Source: Gymnorhina tibicen
Lineage: Eukaryota > Chordata > Aves > Passeriformes > Artamidae
Reading direction: 5' to 3'
DNA length: 64,000 bases
Assembly (NCBI GenBank): GCA_013399875.1
Contig: VXAZ01008167.1
Location: 1,950,534-2,014,533, forward strand
A model generated the notes under the pieces. The model was not told where the DNA came from. It searched no databases and worked only from the letters and a program-made list of their open reading frames with translations. Shown piece after piece: positions 60,613-64,000 of the stretch. Numbering within the stretch: the first letter of the stretch is position 1; each line of letters begins with the position of its first letter. The position numbers and the translations under genes were made by a program.

Positions 60613-63600
60613 TCTGTGCTCAATGTCTCTGTGAAAAACTTGTGAGGCAGAGATTTTTAAAGTTATTTTTGTGGGAGGGAGCAGGAAGGAAATTGAGAGG
60701 GATTTATGCACAGTCCTTTGTTGTTGTCAGAAGCAATAGGATGTTTTGTTATTTAAGTGCTCTTGGCCAGAGAAGAAAACTGAAACCCTAATCTCAGAAG
60801 AGGATAAATCGTTACCTATTTCGACACCATCGCTTCTTTAGTTATTCCCGGGGTCCAGTTATTTTTTTGTTTCCATGGACAGGGAATCCTGAGTAACTCA
60901 GTCTCACAGAAAGTGGATTTCCATCTCTCAGAGTAAACATAAGCAAAGCTCACACCCTGGTAGAATGGCAGGTCTGTGCTAAGGCTGTGCTTGTCTCCAG
61001 AAGACCATCTTGCTTTAAGCAGTGGATGTGTTCCTTGCTACTGACTGGAGAGTGAAAGTGAAATAGAAGTATTATAAATTACCTGAGCTGATGAAATCTT
61101 AGATTTACTCACTCAGCCAACCAAACCTGTCCTTCTCCTCTAAACACCAAATTCCAAATAAGGACTTCACTTTAAAAACATCAATTTAATGTCTCACAAA
61201 AATAGACTTATACTTGGTCCTTGCTGGGTGCTCCTAATCCCCCAACAGACAGATGCCAGGGGTAGTGGTAAAAAGTGATCTTCCATATCATGTAGGTTGT
61301 TACTGTAAATCAATCCAGGTTGTTGTAAGCTCCTCTCAGCTTAGACTTGTTTATAACCTCACAAAAATAGCTTATCCTTATAACATACCATGCAGTGGTA
61401 GATATGGTTATCCCTTGGTCAGTTATATACTGAAGTGAAACAGTATTAGGGCATGGGGATGGTAAAATTTCATGTCTGGTTTGCTATTGAAGACTTCTAG
61501 CAAATGATCAGAAACCTTGGCACATCCATTCCCCTTTTCTCACCCTTTCCCCTGTATAATATTTTTCTTTAAAAGATACCTCTCCCCTGCCCAGTGAATC
61601 CTAGAAGCTTCTCCTTTCACCATACAAGTAATTGTTTCTCACAAAAGACCTTTTCTTCATTTAAAATTAACAAGGCTTGTGAGGGAGAAAATTTTTATTT
61701 GTAAGAAATAATTTGTTTTTCTTCTATGAATGACAATGAAGTGTGGAGGTTTGGGGTGGGAATTAACAATTAACAAGACATTTTTTCCCAGTACCAGTTC
61801 CATTGTCAACATCACCCAACACTGAAGCTGGGTGTAGAAGCAGATGGAATTTCTGATGCATTTTCATCCTACTCCATCAGTAAAATTTCAGCCAATTCTT
61901 TCCCCTAATTTTCCAGCCACCTATAACAGCCTCACAGCTTCTGTAAATTTGGGTTTTAACCATACTGGGTGGAGGAAGCAACTGAGTTAGGTTTTCCTGT
62001 TCTAAGCAGGTTTGAAACCAGTTAGTTTGTAAAGCAAAGAAACCACAATTGTAAAACCAAACCCATGTTCAATTGGAGAACAAGCAGTACTTATGGGTCA
62101 GTTCCAAGAATGTTTTCACTTTGTGTTACCTGACTGTTGTACAGCACTGGGTCAGTTATACTTAGGTTTCCAGAGAATAAGAGTTATCTGCTTTCATCTA
62201 TAACCAACAGTAAATTTCAAATGCAAGAAAAAAGAGATAATAACTCAAAATTGAAACACAGCACGTCAGTAGTGGCTAAGTATTCATTGATAAAATGTAC
62301 TGACTATCAGAACCCTTTTTGTTTCATGTTATCTGCTTTACTTATTCTGATTGATTAAAATTGCGTTTACAAAAATATGTCCATTTCAAAGGAATTTCCA
62401 TAAATGGTCCTTTTCTGCAATAATGAGTTTTAACACAACTCTGAAGCCCAGGGCCATGCAAAATGTTGATACTGGAGCTCAAAACCAGGAAATGCTTCTC
62501 TGATTTCTGTATTATGACCAACTTATCTGATTCAGACCAAAACTGATTAATGATTTGTCATCACAACAACTTTCAATGGAATCTCCAGTATTCAGTTACA
62601 TTTCAAAGGGATCATGTTCAGATCTGAAATCCAAGAAAATATTATCACAGGCAGCTAGTCTTAAAAACATTCTTCTGTCATTAACTTCTGATTCTTATGT
62701 GTCATCAGGAACAGTTTGTCACCCATTCCAGTTTGTCCACTGATACACAACAAGAACCAAATGCAAACAGAACTGCTGAGATACTGAGCAATCCTGGGTG
62801 GTAGCCACCATGCAAAGTAAAAAAAGTTTGGGGTTTTATTTTTTTAAATGGACTTTTTATCTTCTTTAAATTCTTCAAATTCATATTAATTCACAGGAAG
62901 ATGAAGAAATGCTACAGTATTACGACCATGACAAGATTTTTGCATTTCTGCTAATGTGGTTTTATCTGCTCTTAGTTTTGCACATGCACAAATTGTCATA
63001 TCAACCAGGAATAGTAGACTCACTTAAGAAGATCTTGTTTTGTGTGAATAAAATATATGCTGTGATTCAGGCTTGTAGGAATAAGGGGGTTGAAAATTTT
63101 CTGTAAAAGACTGAAAGTAAAAGTGAAGACACTATGATAAAATCTATATGGTGCAATTGCTGCTAATAGATTAACACTTTCCTTTCTACAGAAACCACAG
63201 TCACACTAACGCACAGAGGGAAGTGCCAATGTGTCTAAATGTATTATTTTAATTAACTACTCACAAACACTTTACAGGCCTCTGACAGGCTCCCAGTATC
63301 TCCAGTGCATGCATGACCTTTTAAGCTATAGTGATTGCATCTGGGGGCCAAATTGAAGTGATCACTGGTTACATGTGCCTTATAACCCTGGCAAGCCCAG
63401 GATGCATTCCATGTGTAAATATGCTGGTGCGAACGGAAACCCTTGTACACGCAATAAGTAGGAACATGCAAGATGTTGATGAAGACTTGAATTTGGTTTC
63501 TAATCATTATGTGACTGGGAAACTGATCCAAGAACTTAGCAACAGCAGAGAAATTATTCAATCTTGGGGCATGCATAAAACAGAGACAGTGAAAGTCCTA

Positions 63601-63893
63601 ACCTACACCTTGATTTTTGCTGTTCATACACCCATAGCAAGCCCATGCCCTTAAATGTCATAATTAGTGTTTGAAATTGTCTGTACTATCATAGCCCCAA
63701 AGGAGCAGGAAGTGGCCTAATCATGTCTTCATCACCCATGTGAGCAATAACAATGCAGGTCATGAGTTAGCTCAACATGATGTCACACATAAACTTCTGT
63801 GTATCCTATAACTCTCTGGTAAATTAAACTTTTTCTAGCACAAAAGCCCCAGTTCTTACATTTACTCCTGATATCAGGTTGTGCTCGATCACC

Positions 63894-64000
63894 ATAGAAT
63901 CACAGAATGACTTGGGTTGGAAGGAGTCTTAAGATCATCTTGTTCCATCTCCCCTGCCGTGGGCAGAGACAACTTTCACTAGATCTGATTTCTCAAAGCC
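63894..64000 (-). mobile_element. CR1 LINE, 3' end only, cut by window edge
   Basis: tagaatcacagaatgacttg, then ggttggaaggagtcttaaga and tcatcttgttccatctcccc, is a reversed CR1 tail. The body would continue past 64000. Confidence 0.92.

Larger units (their letters stand above)
53216..63893. other. Unique non-coding DNA with simple repeats
   Basis: 10.7 kb with no gene, LTR or CR1 recognised. Simple repeats at 55411-55470 and 60577-60612 and short direct repeats at 57545-57578 and 58361-58400 are listed apart. The longest frames (102-107 codons at 58466-58774, minus, and 63253-63654, both strands) show no known domain; the opposing frames of equal length in the last case point to chance. Confidence 0.42.

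Noticed and set aside
62899..62960. Exon-like start (cacag followed by an acidic frame, EDEEMLQYY)
   Set aside because: The acceptor tract is weak, no matching donor or conserved frame follows, and the downstream translation shows no known domain.
63253..63654. Overlapping 107-codon frames on both strands
   Set aside because: Equal opposing frames with no recognisable motif; best explained by chance lack of stops.

Overview
The window reads as bird nuclear DNA. It is AT-rich and carries no protein-coding gene that I can recognise. The evidence for a bird is the repeat content: at least eight CR1 LINE fragments with the CR1 3' tail (agaatcacagaat at the head of minus-strand copies, attctgtgattct at the tail of plus-strand copies), an ERVK-like solo LTR, and two related avian LTRs built from about 47-bp 'CTGCTCCAGCGTGGG' units. 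The second LTR family suggests a songbird or near relative, but only weakly. Nothing bacterial, plasmid or phage is present, and I see no operon, CRISPR array, tRNA or rRNA.

Layout. 1-1487 is unique non-coding DNA. 1488-4272 is a repeat cluster: a CR1 on the minus strand (1488-2562) with the decayed C-terminal part of its ORF2, a short plus-strand CR1 (3250-3460), and a plus-strand solo LTR (3579-4272) with TATA box, polyadenylation signal, a 35-bp tandem repeat and a near-perfect 6-bp target-site duplication. A further short CR1 lies at 6555-6806. 6807-17321 is mostly unique, with two likely very old palindromic repeat copies (8560-8700, 14326-14430). Two related LTRs lie at 17322-18038 and about 20490-21640, both probably in minus orientation. 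The second has a GC-rich 17-bp repeat that stands out from its surroundings.

21641-32005 is a very AT-rich, nearly repeat-free block with a few microsatellites; two short stretches in it (28385-28480, 29100-29370) are candidates for conserved non-coding elements. CR1 copies follow at 32006-32510, 33723-33820, 45498-46300 (an older copy with a degenerate reverse transcriptase ADD box), 50834-50893 and 63894-64000 (cut by the window end). Scattered old repeat fragments, recognisable by words shared among sauropsid or wider vertebrate genomes, occur at 34211-34250, 37395-37460, 37537-37600, 38735-38890, 40295-40370, 47417-47482, 48320-48385 and 53158-53215.

The sequence therefore looks like a gene desert or the inside of a very long intron. 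Apart from remnants of CR1 ORF2 and reading frames inside LTRs, every long open frame is unrecognised and of a length expected by chance. No new biological system could be supported. The most rewarding spots are the LTR regulatory structures and the old palindromic repeats.
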